Below are positions 8,008-15,792 of a stretch of 64,000 bases of DNA, piece after piece; position 1 is the stretch's first letter, and every line of letters begins with the position of its first letter. The DNA lies in NCBI GenBank assembly GCA_011050235.1, contig DRGC01000049.1:95543-159542 (forward strand), in the 5' to 3' direction. The DNA is from Phycisphaerae bacterium (GTDB lineage: Bacteria; Planctomycetota; Phycisphaerae; SM23-33). The translations under genes were made by a program, and so were the position numbers. The notes below the pieces were generated by a model. That model was not told the origin of the DNA, did no database searches, and was given only the letters and a program-made list of their open reading frames with translations.

Positions 8008-9420
8008 TCACCTCTCCATTGTCGCCGACCGCACGATGAGCCGGTCTTCGGTCCAATTGTCTCGATACCAGGTGGTGGCCTCGAAGGTGTCGTTGACGGC
8101 GGCCATGCGGTCACGCAGCATCGTGCGGAATCGCTCGGCCGTTTCGGCGCTGGCGGGATCGTCTATCAGATTGGTCATCTGATACGGATCGGCCAGGTTA
8201 TCGAACAGCAGTTCTTTTCGCGGATCGCGGTAGATGGCGTAGGTGAACTGCTTGTCGCGGAGGGCCCGCCATTCGTTGCCGTCGACCCAATCGGCCGTCG
8301 GGCCCGTGCACTGCATGAAGGCGGCCTCGGGCTCGTCGCCGGCCTGGCCGAGGGCGCAGTGGCTTAGGTCCATGCCCTCGACGGCGTCGGGGATCGGCAG
8401 GTCCATCAAGCCCAGCAGCGTGGGCATGATGTCGACGGTGTTGAGGCAGACATCGGTGCTCGTCCCGGCCGGGGTGTTGTTGCCCCAGCGCACGAGCATC
8501 GGCACGCGGGCGGCCTCTTCGTAGAAGACGTTCTTCGCCTGACGGCCGTGCGCGCCGAAGCATTCGCCGTGGTCGGACGTGAAGACGATGATGGTGTCCT
8601 CCCGCAGGCCCATCTTGTCGAGCGCCTTGAGAAGCCGGCCGAGGTTCCAGTCGGTGTTGGCGGCCTGGCCGTAATAGCAGCGTTTGATCTCCTCGAGGTT
8701 GTCGAAGTACTCCGGCTCGGGCCGGCCCCAGAGGTCGGCATACGGATCACGCTCGCGCGAGAAGTTGGGAGGCAAGTCCGAGAAATCGACCCATTCGAAC
8801 GGTTTGTAGAACTCCTCAGGCACGTTGGACCGCGTCCACGGATCGTGGGGCGTGCCGTAGTTCAGGAACATCGCGAACGGCTTGTCGCCGGCCTGCATCC
8901 GCTGAATCTGCTCGATGGCCAAGTCGGTCTGGAAGTCGGGCTCGAACCCGTGCACCGCAATTTGCCGAAGCGAGTCGGTGTGGTAGAACCCCTGGTAGTA
9001 GCAGTGGTTGAAGTTGAACGCGGCCCAGAAGTCGTCAAAGCCCAAACGGTCCGGCCCCGGCGGGACGAAGCTGTTTCGCGGCAGGTGATGGTTGCCCAGC
9101 TCGTTCGCCCACAGGTGCCATTTTCCGATGTAGGCCGTCTCGTAGCCGCCCTTGCCCAGCACGTGGCCGATGCACTCGTGGTTGGTGTTCATGCGGATTT
9201 CGTTGATCACCATGCCCGTGCTGGTGGTGCACTTGCCCGTAAACAGCGACGCCCGATACGGCGCACAGACGGGATGGCCGGAGACGGCATTGCAGAAGTT
9301 CACACTCTCCCCCGCCAGCGCATCGATATTGGGCGTGCGGGCGGCGCGGTCGCCGTTATAGCCGCACGAGGCCCAACGAAGTTGATCGGCAAGAACGTAG
9401 ATAAGGTTTGGCTTAGGCAT
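8008..9420 (-). CDS. Cys-type sulfatase (CAPYR active site)
   Basis: A 470-residue PF00884 sulfatase. NLIYVLADQLRW gives the N-terminal metal Asp; the formylglycine motif is HPVCAPYRASLFTG with C52-x-P54-x-R56; SDHGECFGAHG is the second metal site. Cys52 must be oxidised to formylglycine for activity, and a maturase gene lies about 2 kb away (11135). No signal peptide is visible, so it may act in the cytoplasm on imported oligosaccharides. The start at 9418-9420 follows GGAG with 8-base spacing; an in-frame ATG at 9463-9465 lies inside the intergenic repeat and is less likely. It is a close paralogue of the next sulfatase (active site at the same residue numbers). Confidence 0.92.
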   Translation of the reverse strand: MPKPNLIYVLADQLRWASCGYNGDRAARTPNIDALAGESVNFCNAVSGHPVCAPYRASLFTGKCTTSTGMVINEIRMNTNHECIGHVLGKGGYETAYIGKWHLWANELGNHHLPRNSFVPPGPDRLGFDDFWAAFNFNHCYYQGFYHTDSLRQIAVHGFEPDFQTDLAIEQIQRMQAGDKPFAMFLNYGTPHDPWTRSNVPEEFYKPFEWVDFSDLPPNFSRERDPYADLWGRPEPEYFDNLEEIKRCYYGQAANTDWNLGRLLKALDKMGLREDTIIVFTSDHGECFGAHGRQAKNVFYEEAARVPMLVRWGNNTPAGTSTDVCLNTVDIMPTLLGLMDLPIPDAVEGMDLSHCALGQAGDEPEAAFMQCTGPTADWVDGNEWRALRDKQFTYAIYRDPRKELLFDNLADPYQMTNLIDDPASAETAERFRTMLRDRMAAVNDTFEATTWYRDNWTEDRLIVRSATMER

Positions 9421-9455
9421 CAATTCTGCTCCATGCTGGGATTCGCTCATGTTCG

Positions 9456-9545
9456 AAATGTCCAATGTCCAATGACCAATGATCCAAGAAAGGCCGAGAG
9501 TTCACGTTGCCGGCCTTGGTCATTGGGAATTGGGCATTGGTCATT
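9456..9545. repeat. Intergenic inverted repeat built of CCAATGN units
   Basis: The left arm (9456-9485) repeats TCCAATGTCCAATGACCAATG; the right arm (9514-9545) repeats TTGGTCATTGGGAATTGGG, so the DNA or RNA can fold into a long imperfect hairpin. The loop itself holds AAAGGCC/GGCCTT. It fills the gap between the two sulfatases. Confidence 0.8.
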
Positions 9546-9546
9546 C

Positions 9547-10962
9547 TCATTTCAATGTCGCTGTTCTCACGATGCAGTCGTTCTCATCGATCCAGTTCTC
9601 GCGGTACCACGTGGGGGCCTCGAACGTGTCGCCGAGTTCGGCCATGCGGTCGGCCATCAGCTTGCGCAGGCGGTTGGCCGTTTCTGCGGAGGCGGGATCG
9701 TCGATCAGGTTGGTCAGTTGATACCGATCGGCCACGTGATCGAACAGCAATTCCATTCGCGGCTCGCGGTAGACGGCGTAGGTGAACTGCTTGTCCCGCA
9801 CGGCCCGCCATTCGGATCCATCGGCCCAGCCGTCCGTCTCGGCCATGCCTTGCAGCAACGAGCACTCGGGCTCGGGCCCGGTTTGCCCCAGCGCAAAGTG
9901 GCTGAGATCGCTGCCCTCGACGGCGGCGGGAATCGGCAGATCCATCATGCTCAGCAGCGTGGGCATGATGTCGGGCGTGTTCAGGCAGGCGTCGGTCTCG
10001 CGGCCGGCTGGGGTCTTGTCACCCCAACGCATCAGGAACGGCACCCGGACGGCCTCCTCGTAGAACGTGCACTTCCCGGCCCGGCCGTGCTCGCCGAACA
10101 TCGACCCATGATCGGACGTGAAGACCACGATGGTGTCCTCCCGCAGGCCCATCGCATCGACCGCCTTGAGCAGGCGGCCCATGTTCCAGTCGAGGTTAGC
10201 CGTCATCGCGTGGTAGTACCGCAGGTTCTGGACGTAGGCCTCCGCGTCAGCGTATCCCCCCCCGTCGGTCCACGGCGTGTGGTAATGATCGATGCCGGTC
10301 ATGAAGTTCGGCGGGCGGTCATCGAACTCGACCCACTCGAACGGCTTGATGAAATCCTCCGGCACGTTGCAGCGAGCCCACGGTTCGTGCGGCGTGCCGA
10401 ACGACAGGAACATCGCGAACGGGTTGCCCGTGGCGTTCATCTCCGCCATGTGCTCGATGGCCAGGTCGGTCTGGAAGTCGGGCTCGTAGCCGTGGACTTT
10501 GATCGGGTTGGGCGAATCGGTGTAGTACTCGGCCAGGTAGTAGTTGTGCAGGAAGTTGTACGCCGACCATCGGCCGTCGAAGCCCAGCCGGAACTTGCCC
10601 GGCGGCGTGTAGGCGTAATCGGTGTGGTAGTAATCGCCCCGCCGCGTCCCCCACAGGTGCCACTTGCCGATATAGCTTGTCTCATAGCCGCCGCCGGCCA
10701 GCACATGCCCAAAGCACTCGTGGTTGGGGTTCATGCGGACCGTGTTGATCACCATGCCCGTCGACGAGCTGTGCTTGCCCGTAAACAGCGACGCCCGAAA
10801 CGGCGCGCAGACCGGATGGCCGGAGATGGCGTTGGAGAAGCTGACGCCCTCGTCGCACAGGTCGTCGAGATTGGGCGTGCGGGCCCGAGTCTCGCCGTTG
10901 CAGCGAAGGCAGTCCCGGCGAAGCTGATCGGCGAAAACGAACAGTAGGTTAGGCTTGCTCAT
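9547..10962 (-). CDS. Cys-type sulfatase (CAPFR active site)
   Basis: A 471-residue sulfatase whose motifs match those of the gene at 8008-9420 almost residue for residue: NLLFVFADQLRR, HPVCAPFRASLFTG with C52-x-P54-x-R56, and TSDHGSMFGEHG. The two genes look like a tandem duplication that has diverged, probably towards different positions on the same sulfated glycan. A formylglycine-generating maturase lies immediately upstream on the opposite strand. ATG at 10960-10962 is preferred; a GTG at 10971 would add three residues. No leader peptide is seen. Confidence 0.92.
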   Translation of the reverse strand: MSKPNLLFVFADQLRRDCLRCNGETRARTPNLDDLCDEGVSFSNAISGHPVCAPFRASLFTGKHSSSTGMVINTVRMNPNHECFGHVLAGGGYETSYIGKWHLWGTRRGDYYHTDYAYTPPGKFRLGFDGRWSAYNFLHNYYLAEYYTDSPNPIKVHGYEPDFQTDLAIEHMAEMNATGNPFAMFLSFGTPHEPWARCNVPEDFIKPFEWVEFDDRPPNFMTGIDHYHTPWTDGGGYADAEAYVQNLRYYHAMTANLDWNMGRLLKAVDAMGLREDTIVVFTSDHGSMFGEHGRAGKCTFYEEAVRVPFLMRWGDKTPAGRETDACLNTPDIMPTLLSMMDLPIPAAVEGSDLSHFALGQTGPEPECSLLQGMAETDGWADGSEWRAVRDKQFTYAVYREPRMELLFDHVADRYQLTNLIDDPASAETANRLRKLMADRMAELGDTFEAPTWYRENWIDENDCIVRTATLK

Positions 10963-11002
10963 GCGTGTCACTCATCTTTCGAGCCGGTAATATCCTTTGT
11001 TT

Positions 11003-11097
11003 AATGCCCAATTTCCAATGTCCAATTCCCAACTGCATCATCCTGCATGGCGAAGTGGGCCTAATGTATGGGCATTGGACATTGGTCATTGGGCATT
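11003..11097. repeat. Intergenic inverted repeat built of CCAATGN units, second copy
   Basis: Left arm 11003-11030 (AATGCCCAATTTCCAATG...) and right arm 11070-11097 (GGGCATTGGACATTGG...) are imperfect reverse complements of the same 6-7 base unit as at 9456-9545. It separates the divergent sulfatase and maturase genes, so it lies across their promoter region. Confidence 0.8.
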
Positions 11098-11134
11098 TTC
11101 CGCAGAGCTCTCCACAGGGTACAATAGTTGATCT

Positions 11135-12406
11135 ATGCCTCCAACCACCACCAATCTCCCCCCCTTCTCCATCATGTGCAAGCCGGTCTGCGGGACCTGC
11201 AACCTGGACTGCGCCTATTGCTACTATACCTCCAAGGCCAAGGAGCTCTATCCGGACGTCGCCCGGCCCGAGATGTCCGACGAGGTGCTGGAGGCCTATA
11301 CCCGCCAGTACCTGCAGGCCATGCCCGTCCAGAGCCAATTCATGTGGCAAGGCGGCGAGCCGCTGCTGGCTGGGATGGACTTCTTCGAGCGGGCCCTGGC
11401 CCTTCAGAGTGAGCACAAGCTCGACGGCCAGACGGTGACCAACGGCCTGCAGACCAACGGCACGCTGATCGATGAGCGTTGGTGTGAGCTGTTCAAGGCC
11501 AATGGGTTTCTGGTCGGGGTCAGCATCGACGGCACGCCGCAGTGGCACGACTACTTCCGCCGCGACCACGCGGGGAATCCGTCGTTCCATCGTGCGTGGG
11601 CGGGTCTGGACTTTCTCAAGACATTCGGCGTCGAGTTCAACGTGCTGGTCACGCTCAACAGCGCCAACATCGTCCACGGCGGCGACATCTACCGCTGGTT
11701 CACCAATCGCGGGGCCCAGTATCTGCAGTTCATCCCCATCCTGGAACGCGACCCCCAAGGCGTCCCCCAGCCGTTCTCCTGCAGCGGCGAGCAGTATGGG
11801 CGGTTCCTGCTGGATGTCTACGAGGTATGGCGGGCGCGTGACGTCGGGCGTGTGTCGGTGCGGCTGTTCGACTCGGTGATGCACAACGAGTTGTTCGGCG
11901 CCCCGTCCACCTGCTGTTACAGCCAGCGCTGTGCCAACGCCTACGTGCTGGAGTTTAACGGTGATCTGTTCGTGTGCGACCACTTCGTCTTCAAGGAGTG
12001 GCGCGTGGGCAACATCATGGATCGCCCGCTGGCCGAGTTGGTGCTCGACCCGCTCATCGAACGCTTCGCCACGCTCAAGACCGACTTGCCCGAGGCCTGT
12101 CGCGATTGCGAGTATCTGCCCTTCTGCCACGGCGGGTGTCCGAAGCATCACTGGCCCATCGGCCCCGACGCCGGCCGCGTGAACCACTACTGCGAAGGCT
12201 TGAAGCTATTCTTCCGTGAGGCCCTGTCGGATCTGAAGCAACTGGCCCACGATCTGCAGGCCGGGGGGGGGCAGGGCGAGCACGCTTCTGCTAGCAGAAG
12301 CGTGGCACCCAATGCGAACCAAGGCCCGGCTGCTCGGCCCAAGCGCAACGAGCCCTGCCCGTGCGGGTCCGGTCGAAAATTCAAGCTCTGCTGCGGGCGA
12401 AAATAG
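11135..12406 (+). CDS. Anaerobic sulfatase-maturating radical SAM enzyme with C-terminal SEC-C zinc motif
   Basis: A 423-residue protein. C22-NLD-C26-AY-C29 binds the radical-SAM iron-sulfur cluster, GGEPLL follows, and the C-terminal SPASM region has many cysteines (C-x2-C-x5-C-x3-C as CRDCEYLPFCHGGC) for two auxiliary clusters. This is the anSME pattern: oxidising the active-site Cys or Ser of sulfatases to formylglycine without oxygen. The two Cys-type sulfatases next door are the obvious substrates. After the SPASM domain comes a low-complexity linker and then EPCPCGSGRKFKLCC, a SEC-C motif like that of SecA, not a usual part of anSMEs. A TACAAT at 11120-11125 lies only 9 bases before the ATG, and no Shine-Dalgarno is seen, so the transcript may be nearly leaderless. 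Confidence 0.92.
   Translation: MPPTTTNLPPFSIMCKPVCGTCNLDCAYCYYTSKAKELYPDVARPEMSDEVLEAYTRQYLQAMPVQSQFMWQGGEPLLAGMDFFERALALQSEHKLDGQTVTNGLQTNGTLIDERWCELFKANGFLVGVSIDGTPQWHDYFRRDHAGNPSFHRAWAGLDFLKTFGVEFNVLVTLNSANIVHGGDIYRWFTNRGAQYLQFIPILERDPQGVPQPFSCSGEQYGRFLLDVYEVWRARDVGRVSVRLFDSVMHNELFGAPSTCCYSQRCANAYVLEFNGDLFVCDHFVFKEWRVGNIMDRPLAELVLDPLIERFATLKTDLPEACRDCEYLPFCHGGCPKHHWPIGPDAGRVNHYCEGLKLFFREALSDLKQLAHDLQAGGGQGEHASASRSVAPNANQGPAARPKRNEPCPCGSGRKFKLCCGRK
12263..12304. repeat. G9 tract plus perfect 24-bp palindrome inside the maturase gene
   Basis: A run of nine G (12263-12271) is followed by CACGCTTCTGCT and its exact reverse complement (12281-12304). Both lie in the reading frame, in the linker between the SPASM and SEC-C parts. 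The palindrome looks like an inserted REP-type element that happened to keep the frame. Confidence 0.8.
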
Positions 12407-12417
12407 GAGGTCGTGTT

Positions 12418-12957
12418 ATGGCCAAACGCACCAAACAGACCAACCGCACGCCGCGGTGGTCGCAGGCCAAGCTGATCGACCGCGCCAAGGCCCACGGCGC
12501 CAAAGGCGCTAAGGTGATCGATCCCAAGACCGTCGTGACCGAGCAATGGGTACGGTGGAAGTGTCGCTATGGGTGTGGGGGCTACGGCAGCAGTCTGGTC
12601 TGCCCGCCCCGCTCGCCCACGCCGGACGAGACGCGCCGGATGCTGGACGGCTACAAGCGCGGCGTGCTGTTCGAGGCGGCCGAATGGCAAGGCGTCAAAC
12701 CCCTTGCCGTGTCACTGGAGCGGGAGCTCTTCCTGACCGGTTACTACAAGGCCTTCGGCCTCGGCGCGGGCCCGTGCACGCTGTGCGAGCAGTGTGCGTT
12801 CGATGAAGGCTGCCGACACCCCAACGACGCCCGCCCGGCGATGGAAGCCTGCGGCATCGACGTGTTCGCCACGGTGCGAGAGAACGCCTTCGTTGTCAAC
12901 GTCATCCGCAAGCGAACCGATCCCCAGCACTACTTCGGCCTGGTGTTGGTCGACTAA
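12418..12957 (+). CDS. DUF2284 predicted metal-binding protein
   Basis: A 179-residue cytoplasmic protein. The arrangement WKCRYGCGGYGSSLVCPP in the first third and CTLCEQCAFDEGC in the last third matches the cysteine pattern of DUF2284 (PF10050), which probably binds an iron-sulfur cluster or zinc. The reaction is unknown. The ATG at 12418 is set by a GGAGG seven bases upstream; it lies 11 bases after the maturase stop, so the two are very likely one operon. The cotranscription hints at a role in electron supply or in cysteine/metal chemistry linked to sulfatase maturation, but that is inference. Confidence 0.85.
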   Translation: MAKRTKQTNRTPRWSQAKLIDRAKAHGAKGAKVIDPKTVVTEQWVRWKCRYGCGGYGSSLVCPPRSPTPDETRRMLDGYKRGVLFEAAEWQGVKPLAVSLERELFLTGYYKAFGLGAGPCTLCEQCAFDEGCRHPNDARPAMEACGIDVFATVRENAFVVNVIRKRTDPQHYFGLVLVD

Positions 12958-12973
12958 ACGCTCGTTCTTCTTC

Positions 12974-13153
12974 GACCCCAAAGGGGTCAAATGCGCCAGC
13001 CCAGGGCGCAGCCCTGGGAAAGGACGCCCTTCTTGAAGAAAAGCCCTGAAGGGGCGAGATGATTCATTGCGCCCCTTCAGGGCTTCTCCCTCTTGGCATC
13101 TGCAACCCAGGGCTGCGCCCTGGGCTGTCGAATCTCGCCCTTTCAGGGCTAAA
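12974..13153. repeat. Cluster of four small GC-rich hairpins
   Basis: Between two convergent genes lie GACCCCAAAGGGGTC (12974-12988), CCCAGGGC...GCCCTGGG (13000-13018), AAGCCCTGAAGGGGC with its complement (13041-13085), and CCCAGGGCTGCGCCCTGGG (13106-13124), then CGCCCTTTCAGGGCT (13136-13150). The CCCAGGGC and AGCCCTGAA units each occur twice, so this is a nested repeat array, probably a REP-like element. It may also terminate transcription from both sides. Confidence 0.75.
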
Positions 13154-13205
13154 AGAAACGTGCGCCCACCGTCACTGGTGTCGGTGGACTGGGTCCGCAC
13201 GCCCA

Positions 13206-14486
13206 TCAATACAACGTGAAGTTCTCGCCGCAGCCCAGGATGTCGGTCTTGGTGGCGTGGGGGCCGCTGATGTCGAATAGGTGGATCATCGCGCCGTCGC
13301 CTGTTTCCGAATCGCCGGTCGAGATGGCCAAGCCCACGCACCCGCTGCCGGTCATGTCGCCCTTTTGGACGGTGTTGCCCGCTCCGGGCAGATCGATCCG
13401 CCCCAGCCACTGGCCCCGATGACCTAAGACCCCGCGGGCGTCGGCTTGGAGAATCTGATCGTATCCAAGGCCCAGCGCATCCAGCGTGGTGTGCAGGCGG
13501 GGATGCTCCATCATGATCCGCCCCAGTTGCGTGCCCGATCCGTCGATGACCATCAGCAGCGACTGATCGTTCGGCTCCTGGCCGACGTCGACAACGATGC
13601 GGGGCGTGGGGTCGCCGGGGACAATTCGGCCGATGTCGATCGACTCGTAGTGGCGCTGCGTCAGCGCCCACTGGATACGGCCCTCGCCGTCCAGCATCAC
13701 AATGCCCCTGTGCCCGCAGCACGTGCAGACCAGCCGCCAGTCGGCCGGCGACGGGCCGCGCCGAAACACGCGGCAGGCATCCAGGTGGCCCAGCGGCTCG
13801 GGGTACGGCGGCGGGGTGAAGGTCCAGCGGAGCTTGCCGTCCGGATCGGCCAGGCCGTAGCCGACGAGGACCTCCTCGCGACCGTCGCCGTCGATATCCA
13901 TCGCATACGGCTGATGGGCGGTGCGATGTCCGCCGGGCCAGGCGATGTGCCATCGGAGACGGCCGTCGTAATCCAACGCGTAGACGTTGTAGTATCGATC
14001 CTTGACGATTACCTGGCCGCGATGACCGACCCCATCGAGATCGGCGAAGTTCACGCAGTCGGTGGCATCGTCGGGGATCTTGATGCGGCGGCGCTCCCGG
14101 CCGGTCGCGCCGTCCAGCTCGACCAGCTCCCCGCGAGTCAGCAGAATCACCTCCGCCTTGCCGTCGCCGTCCCAGTCGTGGATCTGGCAGGCGACGTCGT
14201 AGCCCAGCCGGAATCCGCCCGCCGTCGGGTCGCCCCATTGCCACAGGATGCTGCCATCGAGCTTGCGCGCGGTCACGGAGGTCACGTGCGGCGGGATGGT
14301 GTCAGTACTGTCATTGCGGGCGGTGACGATCTCGATGGCCCCGTCGCCGTCAATATCGCCGGTGACGAACCATGCGCCGTCCAGATCGCGCGAAAGCGGC
14401 ACGGAAACGGCCGGGGCAAGAGTGGGCAGGTCGGTCGGCGGCTCGCCGGAGCAGGTCACGTCAAAGAAGTCTGCGGCTCGGCCCAT
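13206..14486 (-). CDS. FG-GAP/VCBS-type beta-propeller protein (rhamnogalacturonan-lyase-like fold)
   Basis: A 426-residue protein with repeated calcium-binding propeller motifs: GDIDGDGAIEIVTA, HDWDGDGKAEVILL, ADLDGVGHRGQVIV and MDIDGDGREEVLVGY, then two or three weaker blades. Such propellers occur in PL11 rhamnogalacturonan lyases and in many non-catalytic sugar-binding proteins. The start used here (14484-14486) is after a long upstream open stretch that overlaps the divergent neighbour; with it no signal peptide is present, which is odd for this fold. Its place among glycan genes fits binding or cleavage of a polysaccharide. Substrate unknown. Confidence 0.65.
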   Translation of the reverse strand: MGRAADFFDVTCSGEPPTDLPTLAPAVSVPLSRDLDGAWFVTGDIDGDGAIEIVTARNDSTDTIPPHVTSVTARKLDGSILWQWGDPTAGGFRLGYDVACQIHDWDGDGKAEVILLTRGELVELDGATGRERRRIKIPDDATDCVNFADLDGVGHRGQVIVKDRYYNVYALDYDGRLRWHIAWPGGHRTAHQPYAMDIDGDGREEVLVGYGLADPDGKLRWTFTPPPYPEPLGHLDACRVFRRGPSPADWRLVCTCCGHRGIVMLDGEGRIQWALTQRHYESIDIGRIVPGDPTPRIVVDVGQEPNDQSLLMVIDGSGTQLGRIMMEHPRLHTTLDALGLGYDQILQADARGVLGHRGQWLGRIDLPGAGNTVQKGDMTGSGCVGLAISTGDSETGDGAMIHLFDISGPHATKTDILGCGENFTLY

Positions 14487-14662
14487 AGCGGTTGTGATCC
14501 TCGCAATGCGTTTCCAGGGCCTGACGATAGCAGTTGCCTCGCCGGCGGCAAAGGGCAATCCTCGCGATCGGCTAGGCAAAATGCCTCGACGACGGACCGT
14601 TCGATGGCGATACTGACGCGACACAGATCTGAATCTCTCCATCGATTGAAAGGAGCGCAACA

Positions 14663-15751
14663 ATGTTTAATGGACTTGGAATGAGCCTGGGGAATCTGCC
14701 GCGACTGTCCAACGCGGTGACGCGATCGATCAGCGCCGAAAACTTTAACGGTGAAAAAGGCAAAGGCGCCATGGCCACCGAGGGGCTCGGGGCCGAGCTG
14801 GCCCGCGACTTGGGCCAGGGCTGGAAAGTATCCCCATGCGTGGCGGTCAAGGCGGGCGAAACTTTCACGATCGCCGACATCGATGGGCCGGGCGCGATTC
14901 AATCGATGTGGCTTTCCGGAAGCATCGCCTGCATGGGCCCGGCCGCCAGGTATTACATCCTCCGTATCTATTGGGACGACCAGGAGCAGCCGTCGGTCGA
15001 ATGTCCGGCGCCGGATTTTTTCGCGTGTCCGTGGGGCCAATATGCTCAGGTCAACTCGGTCGCCGTGGCCGTCAATCCCAACCGTGGGTACAACTGCTTC
15101 TGGGAGATGCCGTTCAAAAAGCGATGCCGCATGACGCTGGAAAATCGCCATCACGACGACATGGTCTTCTACTACCAGGTCAACTACACGCTGACCGACG
15201 TGGGGGACGACGTGGGCTATTTCCACGCGCAGTTCCGCCGCACGAATCCCCTGCCCTACAAGCAGGAATACACGATCGTCGACGGCATCGCCGGCAAGGG
15301 CCATTACGCCGGCACGGTGATGGGCTGGGGCCTCAACGGGGCCGGCAACTGGTGGGGCGAGGGTGAGATCAAGTTCTTCATGGACGGCGACAAGGAGTTC
15401 CCGACCATCTGCGGGACAGGCACGGAAGACTACTTCGGCGGCGCCTATGACTGGGACGTCGACGGCAAGTATGTCACCTTCAGCGGGCCTTTCATCGGCA
15501 TGCACCAGGTCATTCAGCCGGACGGGCTGTACGTCTCGCAGCAGCGGTTCGCCATGTATCGCTGGCACGTGATGGACCCGATACGGTTCGAGCAGGACCT
15601 GCGCGTGCAAATCCAGGCGCTCGGCCTGCGCGACAAAGCCCGATACCTCGCCCGCCAGGACGATATTGCATCGGTGGCATTTTGGTACCAAACACTGCCG
15701 ACGGCCCCCTTCCCGCAACTGGGCAGCACCGACGACCTGGAGATCATCTGA
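14663..15751 (+). CDS. GH172 (DUF2961) glycoside hydrolase
   Basis: A 362-residue protein with the DUF2961 signature: ISAENFNGEKGKGAMA near residue 30, WGLNGAGNWWGEGE around residue 220 and GTGTEDYFGGAYDW with E255-D256. DUF2961 proteins form family GH172, whose characterised members act on fructofuranosides and on D-arabinofuranosyl linkages by a retaining mechanism with two glutamates. The length is that of a single-domain member. AAAGGAG precedes the ATG by seven bases. No leader peptide is seen, so it probably works on imported oligosaccharides. It is divergent from the propeller gene and separated by 176 bases that should hold both promoters. Confidence 0.88.
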   Translation: MFNGLGMSLGNLPRLSNAVTRSISAENFNGEKGKGAMATEGLGAELARDLGQGWKVSPCVAVKAGETFTIADIDGPGAIQSMWLSGSIACMGPAARYYILRIYWDDQEQPSVECPAPDFFACPWGQYAQVNSVAVAVNPNRGYNCFWEMPFKKRCRMTLENRHHDDMVFYYQVNYTLTDVGDDVGYFHAQFRRTNPLPYKQEYTIVDGIAGKGHYAGTVMGWGLNGAGNWWGEGEIKFFMDGDKEFPTICGTGTEDYFGGAYDWDVDGKYVTFSGPFIGMHQVIQPDGLYVSQQRFAMYRWHVMDPIRFEQDLRVQIQALGLRDKARYLARQDDIASVAFWYQTLPTAPFPQLGSTDDLEII

Positions 15752-15792
15752 GGACAGGCAGGAGAGACGGCGGGAGGCCCCGACGAGACGGA

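Noticed and set aside
8548..10947. A 799-codon open frame on the plus strand across the two sulfatase genes
   Set aside because: It is antisense to two clear sulfatases, has no recognisable domain and shows the Val/Arg/Gln bias typical of GC-rich shadow frames.
14487..14663. N-terminal extension of the FG-GAP protein by 59 residues
   Set aside because: It would overlap the start and Shine-Dalgarno of the divergent GH172 gene and is very Arg-rich without a signal peptide.
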